Notes: generated by a model from the sequence alone, not told the origin. 64,000 nucleotides of DNA from Clostridia bacterium (GCA_017410065.1 JAFQRL010000011.1:118335-182334), one strand, 5' to 3'. Shown: positions 1-9,258, counted from the first letter of the stretch. Numbers and translations are program-made.

Positions 1-132
1 ACAAAATCCCGTGAATGTCAATCAAAATAAACAAAAAAGCTTGATGCGAATAATTACGCAACCGATAATTTACAAATATCATCGTTTTTTCTTCTAAAAT
101 ATCTCTGCAAATTGTAATTTTTGAAAAAACTA

Positions 133-161
133 TTGACAAATTCGATATAATATTGTATTAT
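133..161 (+). promoter_or_regulatory. Sigma-A promoter of acpP
   Basis: TTGACA (133-138), a 17-bp spacer and TATTAT (156-161) match a housekeeping promoter. It lies about 50 bases before the acpP start. Bases 1-132 upstream are AT-rich and I see no gene in them. Confidence 0.75.
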
Positions 162-215
162 AAGTACGGCATTAAGCTTGTTTTTTAACGAAAATATGCA
201 TAAAGGAGGATAGTT

Positions 216-446
216 ATGTTTGAGAATCTGAAGAAGTTTCTTGTAGAAAAGCTTAGCATCAAGGCAGATGACATCACAATGGATGCAGAGCTTTCCGCAG
301 ACCTTGGAATTAATTCTCTTGAGCTTGCAGATCTTGTTTATCTTTGTGAGGAAGAATTTAATGTTGAGATAGCAGACGATGATCTTCACAGCTTCAAGAC
401 TGTTGGAGACGTAGTTCGTTACCTTGAATCAGCTACCAACAACTGA
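216..446 (+). CDS. acpP: Acyl carrier protein
   Basis: This 76-residue acidic protein has the length and pattern of a type II fatty-acid-synthesis acyl carrier protein, which holds growing acyl chains on a 4'-phosphopantetheine arm in the cytoplasm. The attachment serine is in LGINSLELADL (about residues 31-41); the usual DSL is NSL here. The helix III region (EFNVEIADDD) is typical. The start is fixed by AAAGGAGGA a few bases upstream. It stands alone, with its own promoter and terminator and no fab genes beside it, so it may be a second, specialised carrier protein rather than the main one. Confidence 0.95.
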   Translation: MFENLKKFLVEKLSIKADDITMDAELSADLGINSLELADLVYLCEEEFNVEIADDDLHSFKTVGDVVRYLESATNN

Positions 447-454
447 TAATATAT

Positions 455-490
455 AAAGGTTGCTATCGTATAGATCAGCAACCTTTATTA
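455..490 (+). terminator. Terminator after acpP
   Basis: AAAGGTTGC and GCAACCTTT form a perfect stem just after the acpP stop codon, followed by a T-rich but interrupted tract. Probably an intrinsic terminator of acpP. Confidence 0.6.
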
Positions 491-520
491 ATTATATTCA
501 TATCACTTATTCGGTTTTCT

Positions 521-853
521 TCATATTTTAATATATATATACCTTCCGTCCTCTGAGCAAGGGTCATCCGAGATAATGCTCTCGTATTTATTCATCATAT
601 ATTCAGCCTCAGTTGTCGCCTCAGGAAGCTCCTCCTTTGGAACGTAGAGCTGTATGATTCCCTTCTTTTTTACAGACTTCAGAATTCTTGTAACCGCAGG
701 ATAAGCCTTTGTATCGTTTTTATCCTTTGGAGACGGGATCTCAAGCCTTATCAGCTCGGTGCCAACAGCTCTTTCGCTTGCGACGGTGAACATTATTTCT
801 GTCAGTAATGCGGTATAATTTCTTTCTCTCAACTTAATCCTTGAATAATTCAT
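521..853 (-). CDS. Uncharacterised small protein
   Basis: I do not recognise this protein of about 110 residues. It is charged, soluble-looking, without membrane segments or Cys/His clusters, and ends in a basic-hydrophobic IYIKI tail. The frame stays open further upstream to 952, but that would overlap the divergent transporter gene. A start at the ATG at 853, preceded by GGATGG, or at the ATG at 862, is more natural. It is transcribed divergently from the CDF exporter, from the short region 854-932, and converges on acpP. Confidence 0.6.
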   Translation of the reverse strand: MNYSRIKLRERNYTALLTEIMFTVASERAVGTELIRLEIPSPKDKNDTKAYPAVTRILKSVKKKGIIQLYVPKEELPEATTEAEYMMNKYESIISDDPCSEDGRYIYIKI

Positions 854-932
854 AATAACCATCCGAATATGATTTGATGATATTATATCACAAATAAATA
901 AAAAAGTAAATAGTTTTTTAATTGGAGACAAT

Positions 933-2105
933 ATGACAAAGCTTTTAGTCAAGCTGTTTGTAAAAAATCCCGATAAAACATCGGATCCAATTGTCAGAAA
1001 GGCTTACGGCACTCTGTCAAGCATAGTAGGAATAATAATCAATTTCCTGCTTGCATCGATAAAGCTCTTCGCGGGCATTCTTTCGGGATCCATTGCAATC
1101 ACCGCAGACGCATTCAACAATCTTTCGGATGCAGGCTCATCCGTCGTAACTCTTATAAGCTTCAAGCTTTCTGCAAAGCCTGCCGACAGAGACCACCCCT
1201 TCGGTCACGCAAGAATGGAATACGTATCCTCAATGATAGTTTCATTCCTGATAATGCTTGTGGGCTTTGAGCTTCTTATGGATTCTGTCGGCTCAATTTT
1301 CACCGCAAATTCCGACTCACCGAGCGATCTTTCTCTATTAACGATCATAATTCTTTCAATTTCCATATTAATGAAGCTTTGGCTCGGCGTTTTCAATAAC
1401 AAAAATGCAAAGGCGATAGGCTCCGAGGCTCTTCGCGCCGCATCAACCGATAGCTTCAGCGACACTATATCAACGACCGCCGTTCTCGCCTCAAATGTAT
1501 TGGTCAGCCTTACGGGCTACACTATCATCGATGCGATCGTTGGACTTGCGGTTTCGGTTATCATACTCATCGCAGGCGCGAAAATTCTTAACGAAACAAA
1601 AAACGCCCTTCTCGGCGAGGCACCTGTGAAGGATATCGTCGATAATATAGAAAAAATCGTATCCGAATATCCCGACATAATCGGAATACACGATATGATG
1701 GTTCATAACTACGGCCCGAGAACATATATAGCATCATTCCACGCAGAGGTGGACGGAGAGGACGATATATTCAGGCTCCACGACACAATAGATAACGTTG
1801 AGCGAAGCATAAAGGATCGCCTTGGAATTGCCTGCACGATCCATATGGACCCCATAGTTACGAACGACGAGAAAACAAACGAGCTACGAACACTCCTTGA
1901 CAAAGCCCTGAAAAAGATCGAAACGAAGCTTTCCATCCACGACTTCAGAGTTGTGATAGGAGACACACACACGAATCTTATCTTTGACGTAGTCGTACCG
2001 TTTGAGTGCAAGGAAAAGGATGCCACCCTTGTCAGATCGATCTGCGATTCGGTAGCCGAAGAGGACCCGAAATGTTATTGCGTAATCACCGTTGATCGCG
2101 GTTAA
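933..2105 (+). CDS. Cation diffusion facilitator, probable Mn2+ (or Fe2+) exporter
   Basis: A 390-residue CDF-family antiporter. About six transmembrane segments fill residues 25-215 and a cytoplasmic dimerisation domain (about 220-300, start GEAPVKDIVDNI) follows, with about 75 extra residues at the C terminus. The transport site reads N-x-x-x-D in TM2 (ADAFNNLSDAGSS) and D-x-x-x-D in TM5 (STDSFSDTIS). Zn2+ transporters of the family normally have His in one or both helices; an N/D-D/D site is reported for Mn2+ exporters such as MntE. The substrate call is therefore an inference. HPFGHARMEYV after TM2 is a family signature. A long-loop stem terminator follows. Confidence 0.88.
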   Translation: MTKLLVKLFVKNPDKTSDPIVRKAYGTLSSIVGIIINFLLASIKLFAGILSGSIAITADAFNNLSDAGSSVVTLISFKLSAKPADRDHPFGHARMEYVSSMIVSFLIMLVGFELLMDSVGSIFTANSDSPSDLSLLTIIILSISILMKLWLGVFNNKNAKAIGSEALRAASTDSFSDTISTTAVLASNVLVSLTGYTIIDAIVGLAVSVIILIAGAKILNETKNALLGEAPVKDIVDNIEKIVSEYPDIIGIHDMMVHNYGPRTYIASFHAEVDGEDDIFRLHDTIDNVERSIKDRLGIACTIHMDPIVTNDEKTNELRTLLDKALKKIETKLSIHDFRVVIGDTHTNLIFDVVVPFECKEKDATLVRSICDSVAEEDPKCYCVITVDRG

Positions 2106-2138
2106 TAATTGTTTTAAATCTTTATTTTAATAATATAA

Positions 2139-2206
2139 ATTGCGGCAGAATACAGTTAGCGGGATGATCGAATCTATCCAAGCGCATTGCTCTGCCGCAA
2201 TTTTTT
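2139..2206. terminator. Bidirectional terminator between convergent genes
   Basis: TGCGGCAGA (2141-2149) pairs with TCTGCCGCA (2191-2199) around a 41-base loop that holds a smaller GGAT/ATCC hairpin. ATTTTTTAT follows on the plus strand and AT-rich DNA on the other side. It sits between the convergent CDF and dehydrogenase genes. Confidence 0.6.
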
Positions 2207-3155
2207 ATATATCAACTCTGTTTTTTATATCTCCGTTATAGTATGCCTTTATATTTTCTATAATAATATTCAAGCATCGCACTCTTGCCTCGTATGAGCC
2301 CCAGGCGCAGTGAGGAGTGAGAATAACGTTCGGAAGATCCTTGATCTTATTATACGGATGATCGATTCCAAAGGGCTCGGTGCTGTATACGTCGCATCCG
2401 TACCCCGCAAGCTTTCCCGAAAGAACGGCATCTACCACGTCCGTCTCGTTGACAACGTCTCCCCTTGCCTCGTTTACAAGAATAGCTCCGGACTTCATAA
2501 GCGAAAGCCTTTCCCTGTTTATTAAATGCCTTGTACTGTCATTCAAAGGACAATGCAAGGTGATAATATCGCTTTCCTTGCAAAGTGTGTCTATATCCAC
2601 GCACTCAACTCCGTCAATGTCTGTGCGCTTATTAACAATAAGCCTTACGCCGAAAGCCTTTGCAATGCGACCTACGGCGGAGCCTATCCCACCGTATCCG
2701 ACAATGCCCCAGGTCTTGCCCGTGAGCTCGTGAAAAACAGGAACGAGCCTATTCGGGGTACCCGATTGAGTGTATTCTCCGCTTTTAACGAATTCATTAA
2801 AGACCGAAAGATGGGTGATAAGGCTTAAAACGGTGCTTGCGGTGATCAGCGCAACGCTATCGGATGAATACCCTGGTACGTTGCAGACGGCAATTCCCCG
2901 CTCTCTTGATGCGTTAAGATCCACGTTATCAAAGCCGGTTGCAAAAACGCAGATCAGCCTCAGCTTACCAGAGCAAGAGATGATCTCTCTCGTGAGCTTC
3001 ACCTTATTGATGATAACCACGTCCGCACCAACGATCCTTTCTTTTGCTTCGGCGGAAGTTGAAGTTTCATATATCTCAAGCTCTCCAAGGTCGGAAAGAA
3101 GCTCTATCGGGGTATCGGCGCCAAGTGTGGCTCTGTCAAGAATTTTAATAACCAT
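2205..3155 (-). CDS. D-2-hydroxyacid dehydrogenase (glycerate/hydroxypyruvate type)
   Basis: A 316-residue NAD(P)-dependent dehydrogenase that interconverts a 2-oxoacid and its D-2-hydroxyacid. The Rossmann motif is GYGGIGSAVGRIAKAFG (about residues 155-171). The catalytic Arg lies in NEARGDVVNE and the catalytic His in TPHCAWGS near the C terminus, as in glycerate dehydrogenases/hydroxypyruvate reductases. It lacks the extra ACT domain of SerA-type phosphoglycerate dehydrogenases. The exact substrate cannot be told from sequence. It is a single gene with a GAGGT ribosome site. Confidence 0.9.
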   Translation of the reverse strand: MVIKILDRATLGADTPIELLSDLGELEIYETSTSAEAKERIVGADVVIINKVKLTREIISCSGKLRLICVFATGFDNVDLNASRERGIAVCNVPGYSSDSVALITASTVLSLITHLSVFNEFVKSGEYTQSGTPNRLVPVFHELTGKTWGIVGYGGIGSAVGRIAKAFGVRLIVNKRTDIDGVECVDIDTLCKESDIITLHCPLNDSTRHLINRERLSLMKSGAILVNEARGDVVNETDVVDAVLSGKLAGYGCDVYSTEPFGIDHPYNKIKDLPNVILTPHCAWGSYEARVRCLNIIIENIKAYYNGDIKNRVDI

Positions 3156-3284
3156 ATCAAACCTCGTTATATTTCACTATATAGATTATAACCAATATAA
3201 AACCGAAAGTCAATATGTATTATACGAGATAATTATTTATTACATATATTATTTAAAATTATTTAAAATTATTTCGCAAAACAC

Positions 3285-3313
3285 TTGACAACAAAGAAAA
3301 TATATGATATAAT
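3285..3313 (+). promoter_or_regulatory. Consensus promoter of rpmG-secE-nusG
   Basis: A perfect TTGACA (3285-3290), a 17-bp spacer and a perfect TATAAT (3308-3313). This is the strongest-looking promoter in the window and drives the translation/transcription block downstream. Bases 3156-3284 hold only AT-rich DNA and the start signals of the leftward dehydrogenase gene. Confidence 0.9.
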
Positions 3314-3431
3314 GGTCGTACCTCTGTTGAGGGCTTTTTTTGTGCGCTCATTTTGGGACAAGCGCATACCTCGACATTGAGGGAGGTATTCAACGGGGTA
3401 AACCCGAATTCTATTAGGAGGTGCCGATAAT
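3314..3431 (+). promoter_or_regulatory. Structured 5' leader with possible attenuator
   Basis: About 115 transcribed bases precede rpmG. In order they hold a small CCTC/GAGG hairpin followed by seven T (3321-3341), a TGCGCT/AGCGCA hairpin (3343-3366), an ATACCTC/GAGGTAT hairpin (3366-3389) and a CGGG/CCCG hairpin (3394-3406). The sequence TACCTC occurs twice (3319 and 3367) and both copies could pair with GAGGTA at 3383, so two folds compete. This fits attenuation or ribosomal-protein feedback, but no known leader class was recognised. Confidence 0.5.
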
Positions 3432-3581
3432 ATGAGAGTCAAAATTACACTCGCTTGCACAGATTGTAAGCAAAGAAATTATGACACAAAGAAAAACAAG
3501 AAGAACGATCCGGACAGACTTGAGATGAAAAAGTACTGCCGTTTCTGCCGCAAACACACTTTGCACAAAGAAACTAAGTAA
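3432..3581 (+). CDS. rpmG: 50S ribosomal protein L33
   Basis: A short gene of 49 codons, exactly the usual length of bacterial L33. It is of the zinc-binding (C+) type, with CTDC and CRFC pairs. It begins [12 protein letters not shown] and is Lys/Arg-rich. The start follows AGGAGG (3417-3422) by nine bases. rpmG before secE and nusG is the common Firmicutes order. L33 sits on the large subunit near the E site. Confidence 0.95.
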   Translation: MRVKITLACTDCKQRNYDTKKNKKNDPDRLEMKKYCRFCRKHTLHKETK

Positions 3582-3598
3582 TTTCGGAGGATAAGTAT

Positions 3599-3832
3599 AT
3601 GGCAGAAGAAAAGAAAAGGCCTAACTTTTTTGTTAGAGCAGGTAAAAAGATCTCTAAGCTTTGCTCCGACACAGTTGGAGAGCTTAAGAAGGTTGCTTGG
3701 ACTCCTCGCAGTGAGGTTGGCAAGACCTTTAAGCTTGTAATCGCTACGGTTGTTGCGGTTGCCGCAGTAATTATGCTTATCGATTTGGGTTCTTCTTGGC
3801 TCATTAACTCGATAGCAGGTTTGATCGGCTAA
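3599..3832 (+). CDS. secE: Preprotein translocase subunit SecE
   Basis: A 76-residue single-span SecE: a charged cytoplasmic N terminus, the conserved amphipathic stretch ELKKVAWTPRSEV (about residues 28-40), then one membrane helix (about 45-70). SecE clamps SecY in the protein-export channel. It lies 17 bases after rpmG behind TCGGAGGAT and only 5 bases before nusG. Confidence 0.95.
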   Translation: MAEEKKRPNFFVRAGKKISKLCSDTVGELKKVAWTPRSEVGKTFKLVIATVVAVAAVIMLIDLGSSWLINSIAGLIG

Positions 3833-3837
3833 GCGAA

Positions 3838-4404
3838 ATGAGTAATATCAACGAAAAAAACCAGGGTCCCAGATGGTATGTTGCTCACACTTATACAGGC
3901 TATGAAAATAAGGTAAAGGATAGCATTGAGAAGATCGTTGAAAATCGCGGTCTCGGTCATCTTATCTATGACATCAAGGTTCCCTCGGTGAGCGAGGAGG
4001 TCGTTGATGAGGCAGGTAATCCTGTTCTTGATAAGACAGGCGCGCAGAAGATCGTTGAAACAAAGCTCTTCCCCAGCTACGTCTTTATCAAAATGACTAT
4101 GAATGACGAATCCTGGCACGTTGTAAGAAACATCACAGGCGTCACGGGCTTTGTTGGCCCCGGGTCAGAGCCGACACCTCTCACCGATGAAGAGGTTGAG
4201 ATGTTCCAGGTTGAGATCATCTCTGATGAATTCAAATTCAAGATCGGTGACAGAGTTGAAGTCGTATCGGGTCTTTTCGTTGGATACTCGGGTACGCTTC
4301 AGGAGATCAGTGAAGATAAGAAGCAGCTTGTTATTCTTGCTTCCACTGAAAGGCGAGACATTCCCATTATGGTTGATACCAAGGATGTTCGCATTGCGGA
4401 ATAA
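3838..4404 (+). CDS. nusG: Transcription termination/antitermination protein NusG
   Basis: A 188-residue NusG. The N-terminal NGN domain begins at RWYVAHTYTGYENKV and includes LFPSYVFIKM; the C-terminal KOW domain is KIGDRVEVVSGLFVGYSGTL. NusG binds RNA polymerase and couples it to Rho or ribosomes. It has a small acidic insertion after about residue 45 (EEVVDEAGNPVLDKTG), common in Clostridia. It is cotranscribed with secE. Confidence 0.97.
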   Translation: MSNINEKNQGPRWYVAHTYTGYENKVKDSIEKIVENRGLGHLIYDIKVPSVSEEVVDEAGNPVLDKTGAQKIVETKLFPSYVFIKMTMNDESWHVVRNITGVTGFVGPGSEPTPLTDEEVEMFQVEIISDEFKFKIGDRVEVVSGLFVGYSGTLQEISEDKKQLVILASTERRDIPIMVDTKDVRIAE

Positions 4405-4445
4405 TTATTCCCTTTTAGCTTCTTTTATGAAGCATTATCGTGGGA

Positions 4446-4470
4446 GGGAGAAAAATTTTTCAATTCTCCC
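4446..4470 (+). promoter_or_regulatory. Hairpin in the nusG-rplK spacer
   Basis: GGGAGAA and TTCTCCC form a perfect 7-bp stem around an 11-base loop in the 101-base gap before rplK. No T tract follows, so it is more likely an mRNA structure, for example a site for L1 feedback as known for L11-L1 operons, than a terminator. That role is inferred. Confidence 0.4.
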
Positions 4471-4505
4471 GTCTTAATTACCACATTTGGAGGTTATTAT
4501 TAATC

Positions 4506-4931
4506 ATGGCTAAGAAAATTCAAGGTTACATTAAATTGCAACTTCCTGCCGGCAAGGCTACTCCCCAGCCCCCTGTAGGTCCCGCACTCGGTCAGTACGG
4601 TGTTTCCATTCCTAACTTCACCAAGGAATTCAACGAGAGAACCAAGAACGATATCGGTCTTATCATTCCCGTTATCATCACCGTTTACGCAGACCGTTCC
4701 TTCACATTCGTTACCAAGACTCCCCCCGCAGCAGTTCTTATCAAGAAGGCTTGCGGCATTGAGACTGCATCCGCTGTTCCTAACAAGACCAAGGTTGCTT
4801 CTCTCACCAAGGATCAGGTTCGCAAGATCGCAGAGACCAAAATGCCCGACCTCAACGCAGCTTCTATCGAAGCAGCTATGAGCATGGTTGCAGGTACCGC
4901 TCGCAGCATGGGCGTTACCGTAGAAGAGTGA
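4506..4931 (+). CDS. rplK: 50S ribosomal protein L11
   Basis: A 141-residue L11 of standard length starting [16 protein letters not shown], which contains the proline-rich linker signature [16 protein letters not shown]. The C-terminal rRNA-binding domain includes [10 protein letters not shown]. An in-frame ATG at 4440 would add 22 residues foreign to the family and has been set aside; GGAGG at 4490 supports 4506. L11 forms the GTPase-associated centre with 23S rRNA. Confidence 0.97.
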   Translation: MAKKIQGYIKLQLPAGKATPQPPVGPALGQYGVSIPNFTKEFNERTKNDIGLIIPVIITVYADRSFTFVTKTPPAAVLIKKACGIETASAVPNKTKVASLTKDQVRKIAETKMPDLNAASIEAAMSMVAGTARSMGVTVEE

Positions 4932-4948
4932 TAGGAGGTAGCAAGATA

Positions 4949-5644
4949 ATGGCTAAGTTCGGTAAAAAGTATAATGCAAGCGCTCAGCTTGTAGATAAAT
5001 CCAAGCTCTATGATGTTTCCGAGGCAGTTGACCTCGTTTGTCAGACCGCTAAGGCTAAGTTTGACGAGACCGTAGAGGTTCACATCAGACTCGGCGTTGA
5101 CTCCCGTCACGCAGATCAGCAGGTTAGAGGCGCTATCGTCCTTCCTAACGGTACAGGTAAGACTGTCAGAACCCTTGTATTCGCTCGTGGCGACAAGGCA
5201 GAGGCTGCTCTTGCAGCAGGCGCTGATTTCGTTGGTGCTGAGGATATGGTTCAGAAGATCCAGACCGAGAACTGGTTCGATTTCGACGTTGTTATCGCAT
5301 CTCCCGATATGATGGGTGTTATCGGTCGTCTTGGTAAGGTGCTTGGTCCTAAGGGCCTTATGCCTAACCCCAAGGCTGGTACTGTTACTCCCGACGTTGC
5401 TAAGGCTGTTCAGGAGGCTAAGGCAGGTAAGATCGAGTACCGTCTTGATAAGACCAACATCATCCACTGCCCCATCGGCAAGGCATCCTTCGGTATTGAG
5501 AAGCTCACCGAGAACTTCAACACTCTCCTCGGTGCAGTTATCAAGGCTAAGCCCGCTGCTGCTAAGGGTCAGTATATCAAGAGCTGTGTTGTTGCAACAA
5601 CAATGGGCCCTGGTATCAAGATCAACTACGCAAAGCTTGGTTAA
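4949..5644 (+). CDS. rplA: 50S ribosomal protein L1
   Basis: A 231-residue L1 of usual length, starting [10 protein letters not shown] after AGGAGGT at 4933. The family signature [20 protein letters not shown] is present in the middle. L1 builds the mobile L1 stalk and in many bacteria represses its own operon. The usual followers rplJ-rplL are absent: a terminator comes directly after rplA, so L10 and L7/L12 must lie elsewhere. Confidence 0.97.
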   Translation: MAKFGKKYNASAQLVDKSKLYDVSEAVDLVCQTAKAKFDETVEVHIRLGVDSRHADQQVRGAIVLPNGTGKTVRTLVFARGDKAEAALAAGADFVGAEDMVQKIQTENWFDFDVVIASPDMMGVIGRLGKVLGPKGLMPNPKAGTVTPDVAKAVQEAKAGKIEYRLDKTNIIHCPIGKASFGIEKLTENFNTLLGAVIKAKPAAAKGQYIKSCVVATTMGPGIKINYAKLG

Positions 5645-5656
5645 TCAAATCAATAT

Positions 5657-5689
5657 AAAAAGTCTGACGGACACCGTCAGACTTTTTTT
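5657..5689 (+). terminator. Terminator after rplA
   Basis: AGTCTGACGG and CCGTCAGACT form a 10-bp stem with a 3-base loop, followed by TTTTTTT. A textbook intrinsic terminator, with AAAAA on the left so that it may also serve the convergent lplA. Confidence 0.92.
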
Positions 5690-5706
5690 GTTTCTAATTC
5701 CTATAT

Positions 5707-6678
5707 TTAAAGATCTTTTAAAAGCTGTAAAAAATCCGAATTTGACATACCGAGAATATAGTCGGACACATTACAATTATCAAGGTGAGTCGATGTAATG
5801 CTTTTTCCTATAAGCCTTTCTTCGAGCTCCTCTATCGGTCTCTTTTCAAAGAAATCTCCCGTAATTCTGATATCGGAGATATAATCACCTTTTAGTTTAA
5901 TATTACACTCAACTGTGCCAAAATCGAACCTATTTTTTACCTTTATATTATATACAGAGAGATATTCCTTTTCGTTGAATATCCACTCATCGGAGGAATT
6001 TCTCTCCCTGATAAGCTGAATTTCTGCATTATCCGGTACCCTCACCTCGGTTGCCGAGTATTCCTCGGTAAGCATTCGTTTAATTGATAATATAAAATCG
6101 GTGAGAGAACAAGAAAAATCAAGACTATCCGATATATTAGCCACTCTCGATCTGACAGATCTCACAGCCTTACTTTTAAGCTTTTCCGCGTCAACATTTA
6201 AGAGAGAATCAAGCACGTCAAGATCCGAGCTAAAAAGAAGTGTGCCGTGATGGAGTACCCTTCCCAAGCTTGAATGTTGTGCATTGCCTGATATTTTTCT
6301 TCCGTTTTTGAGAACAAGATCGTTTCTTCCCGAAAGTATGCACGACACACCAAGCGAAGATAAAGCTTTGATTATCGGCGAGGTGAAATAGGCAAAATCA
6401 ATTCCCTCCTTGTGTGAGGGCGAGATAAAGGAATAATTAACGTTGCCGAGGTCGTGATACACGGCGCCACCGCCCGTTATTCTCCTTACGATCTTTACGT
6501 TTTTCTCCCTAGCTTTCGGAATATTAATCTCCGCAAAGGGATTTTGATTTTTGCCAATAACAATGCAAGGCTCGTTCTGCCAAAGAATAAACGTCTCTTC
6601 CTCGGCATTTTTAAAAATATATTCCTCTATCGCAAGGTTAAGATAGGGGTCGTGAGATTTAAGCTCAATAAATTTCAT
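5707..6678 (-). CDS. lplA: Lipoate-protein ligase A
   Basis: A 323-residue enzyme that activates lipoate with ATP and attaches it to the lysine of lipoyl domains. The family motif RRITGGGAVYHDLGNVNYSF is present (about residues 70-89), the lipoate-site pattern GRNDLVLKNGRKISGNAQ follows, and a C-terminal accessory domain of about 90 residues is complete. I chose the ATG at 6678 (MKFIELKSHDPYLNLAIEEY); an ATG six codons earlier is possible and neither has a strong ribosome site. It is the last gene after the 2-oxoacid dehydrogenase genes, whose E2 lipoyl domain is its obvious substrate. Confidence 0.95.
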   Translation of the reverse strand: MKFIELKSHDPYLNLAIEEYIFKNAEEETFILWQNEPCIVIGKNQNPFAEINIPKAREKNVKIVRRITGGGAVYHDLGNVNYSFISPSHKEGIDFAYFTSPIIKALSSLGVSCILSGRNDLVLKNGRKISGNAQHSSLGRVLHHGTLLFSSDLDVLDSLLNVDAEKLKSKAVRSVRSRVANISDSLDFSCSLTDFILSIKRMLTEEYSATEVRVPDNAEIQLIRERNSSDEWIFNEKEYLSVYNIKVKNRFDFGTVECNIKLKGDYISDIRITGDFFEKRPIEELEERLIGKSITSTHLDNCNVSDYILGMSNSDFLQLLKDL

Positions 6679-6689
6679 ATATATACCAA

Positions 6690-6720
6690 TATACATCGGG
6701 CGACAAGCACCCGATGTATA
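6690..6720. other. Perfect inverted repeat between E1 and lplA
   Basis: TATACATCGGG (6690-6700) and CCCGATGTATA (6710-6720) are separated by 9 bases. On the leftward mRNA it lies between the E1 stop and the lplA start and lacks a downstream T tract, so it is not a clear terminator for that strand. It may stabilise or process the mRNA, or lower lplA expression. Confidence 0.5.
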
Positions 6721-6750
6721 TTTTTATTCAGTTTGCCGATATCTTAGAAA

Positions 6751-9237
6751 TTAAAGTCCGAGCTTAGCTCTTTCTACCTTCTCGATATCAGTGAAGTTAT
6801 TTGCGGGAACGTGTCCGGGCAGAGGCATAATCTTCTCGTGAAGAGCATCGATGATCCAATCAGCCTGAGGGAAGAAGGACTTTTCAAGCTCAAACGCGGG
6901 AGTGATCCAGTTACGGGAACCGACGACAACAGGCGGTCCATCAAGGTAATCGAAGCACATCTCTGCAATATTGGATGCCATATCTCTCATAACGGAGTTA
7001 CGCTCGCAAGCATCACCAACGAAGAGGACCTTACCTGTCTTCTTAACAGACTCGATAACCTTCTCGTAGTTGAAGGGCACGATGGAACGAGCATCGATGA
7101 TCTCTGCGGAAACACCGTACTTTTCTTCAAGGATCTTTGCTGCCTCAAGTGCTCTGTAAAGAACAGCACCGATAGTAACGATGGTTACGTCCTTACCTGC
7201 TCTCTTGATATCGGGCTCGCCGAAGGGTATCTCAAAGTGACCCTCGGGAACGCCGTCCTTTCTGAACTCCTCGCCGATACCGTAAATTCTCTGAGACTCA
7301 AAGAATACAACAGGGTCGGTTCCCTCAAGAGCAGAGGTCATAAGACCCTTTGCGTCTGTGGGAGTTGCGGGGAATACAACCTTAAGGCCGGGGATATGTG
7401 CGCAAAGCGCTGTCCAGTCCTGAGAGTGCTGAGCACCGTACTTGGAGCCAACGGAAACTCTGAGGGTGATAGGCATCTTAAGGATACCCGCCGACATAGC
7501 CTGCCACTTAGCCATCTGGTTGAAGATCTCGTCGCCTGCGCAACCGATGAAATCGGCATACATAAGCTCAACGATTGCACGGCCGCCGCACATTGCGTAG
7601 CCAACTGCAGAGCCAACGATAGCAGACTCGGAAATGGGAGAGTTGAAGAATCTGTGATAAGGAACAGCCTCGGTCATCTTCTTATAAACGCCGAATGCTC
7701 CACCCCAGTCACGGTTATCCTCACCGTATGCGATAAGGGTGGGATCGTCGTAGAACTTGTCGATGATGGGCTCAAAGAGACCGTCGCAGATGTTATACAT
7801 CTTCATCTTGGATACAGGCTTACCGTTTGCATCGGTGGCAGTACGGATCTTACCCTTGATCTCCTTAACTCTGGGGCACTCCTCCTTGGGAAGAAGCATT
7901 TCTGCCTCACGCTCGGGCTCCATGCTCTTAACCTTCTGGTTGGAGAACATAATAGAGGAAATAGCATCGGGCTCCTTGTTAAGATCCATACGAGGAGAAA
8001 TATCATCGTTGATAGCGAGCTTCATAACCTCGGTCATACGATTTGTGATATCCTCGTGCATCTTAGCGATCTCATTCTCGGTTGCGATCTTGCCCTTTAC
8101 GAGCTTATTCTTAAACGCGAGAATAGGATCTGCTGCCTTCCAAGCATCGATCTCCTCCTGTGTACGGTAGGTTGAGGAATCGGAAGGAGAGTGACCCGAA
8201 ACACGGTAGGTAACAACGTCAAGAAGCGCGGGACCCTTGCCTGCAAGAAGGAGCTCCTTCTTACGGGAAACAGCATCGATAACTGCAAGAGGATCGTAGC
8301 CGTTTACGCGCTCTGCGTGCATCTGGCTGGGATTGAAGCCTGCGCCAAGGCGAGCAACCATATCAAAGCCCATAGTCTCGCCACGGGTCTGACCGCCCAT
8401 ACCGTAGTGGTTGTTGAATACGTTGAAGAGGATAGGCATACCGCCGTCGCTGAACTTGCCGTCCATACCCCAGAGCTTTGTGATCTGGTCCATAGAAGCG
8501 AAGTTAAGTGCCTCAAGAACGGGGCCTCTGCCTGTTGCGCCGTCGCCGCAGTTGGAAATGATGATACCGGGCTTATGGTTGGAGCGCTTATAGAGAGCCG
8601 CACCGAGAGCGATGGGAGCACTTGCGCCAACGATAGCGTTATTGGGCATAAGACCGAAGGGGATGAAGAAGGCGTGCATCGATCCGCCGAGACCGCGGTT
8701 AAAGCCTGTCTTACGAGCGAAGATCTCTGCAAGTGCGCCGTAAAGAAGGAAGTTGATCGCCATCTCCTTAACGTTGCCGCCTGCGCTCATATGCTTCTCA
8801 ACGACAGAGAGAACGGAGCCATCAAGGAACTCCTTCATTATGTCGTAAACTTCCTTATCGTCAAGCTTGTAGATAGAGGAAAGTCCCTTAGCAAGAATTT
8901 CGCCGTGGCTACGGTGAGAGCCGAAGGAGAAGTCGTTGATGTCGAGAGAATAAGCCTCACCGACAGCAGAAGCCTCCTGGCCGATGGAAAGGTGAGCGGG
9001 ACCGGGGTTATTATACTTAACGCCGTTATATTCGCTCTTGACCTTTACCTCATTGAGCATTGTTTCAAACTCGCGAATGATAGCCATATCGCGATAGATG
9101 CGGAGGAAGTCGTCCTTTGTGTAGATCTTCTTCTCTTCCGCGAGAGTTTTATTGTACTGACATACAGGGATGTCTTCAAAGTGGATATAGCCGGCATCAA
9201 ATGCTTTGCCGGGATCCACGTATTGACTCTTAGGCAT
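6751..9237 (-). CDS. 2-oxoacid dehydrogenase E1, fused alpha and beta subunits
   Basis: An 828-residue thiamine-diphosphate enzyme that decarboxylates a 2-oxoacid and passes the acyl group to lipoyl-E2. The N-terminal half is E1-alpha: the ThDP motif begins CGDGATGRG (about 230) and ends [11 protein letters not shown] (about 271), with about 42 residues between GDG and NN, longer than the usual 25-30. The C-terminal half, from about residue 480 ([19 protein letters not shown]), is E1-beta with [16 protein letters not shown] and [18 protein letters not shown]. In most bacteria these are two proteins. The substrate is not obvious: pyruvate, acetoin or another sugar-derived carbonyl. It lies 21 bases after lpdA; the start follows AAAGGAG. 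Confidence 0.9.
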   Translation of the reverse strand: MPKSQYVDPGKAFDAGYIHFEDIPVCQYNKTLAEEKKIYTKDDFLRIYRDMAIIREFETMLNEVKVKSEYNGVKYNNPGPAHLSIGQEASAVGEAYSLDINDFSFGSHRSHGEILAKGLSSIYKLDDKEVYDIMKEFLDGSVLSVVEKHMSAGGNVKEMAINFLLYGALAEIFARKTGFNRGLGGSMHAFFIPFGLMPNNAIVGASAPIALGAALYKRSNHKPGIIISNCGDGATGRGPVLEALNFASMDQITKLWGMDGKFSDGGMPILFNVFNNHYGMGGQTRGETMGFDMVARLGAGFNPSQMHAERVNGYDPLAVIDAVSRKKELLLAGKGPALLDVVTYRVSGHSPSDSSTYRTQEEIDAWKAADPILAFKNKLVKGKIATENEIAKMHEDITNRMTEVMKLAINDDISPRMDLNKEPDAISSIMFSNQKVKSMEPEREAEMLLPKEECPRVKEIKGKIRTATDANGKPVSKMKMYNICDGLFEPIIDKFYDDPTLIAYGEDNRDWGGAFGVYKKMTEAVPYHRFFNSPISESAIVGSAVGYAMCGGRAIVELMYADFIGCAGDEIFNQMAKWQAMSAGILKMPITLRVSVGSKYGAQHSQDWTALCAHIPGLKVVFPATPTDAKGLMTSALEGTDPVVFFESQRIYGIGEEFRKDGVPEGHFEIPFGEPDIKRAGKDVTIVTIGAVLYRALEAAKILEEKYGVSAEIIDARSIVPFNYEKVIESVKKTGKVLFVGDACERNSVMRDMASNIAEMCFDYLDGPPVVVGSRNWITPAFELEKSFFPQADWIIDALHEKIMPLPGHVPANNFTDIEKVERAKLGL

Positions 9238-9258
9238 TTTATTTCTCCTTTACTGAAA

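Noticed and set aside
54..389. A 111-codon minus-strand frame over acpP
   Set aside because: Antisense to a certain acyl carrier protein and low-complexity outside it.
6690..6720. Terminator ending the E1 transcript before lplA
   Set aside because: The hairpin is strong but the T tract follows it only on the plus strand, where no gene reads into it.
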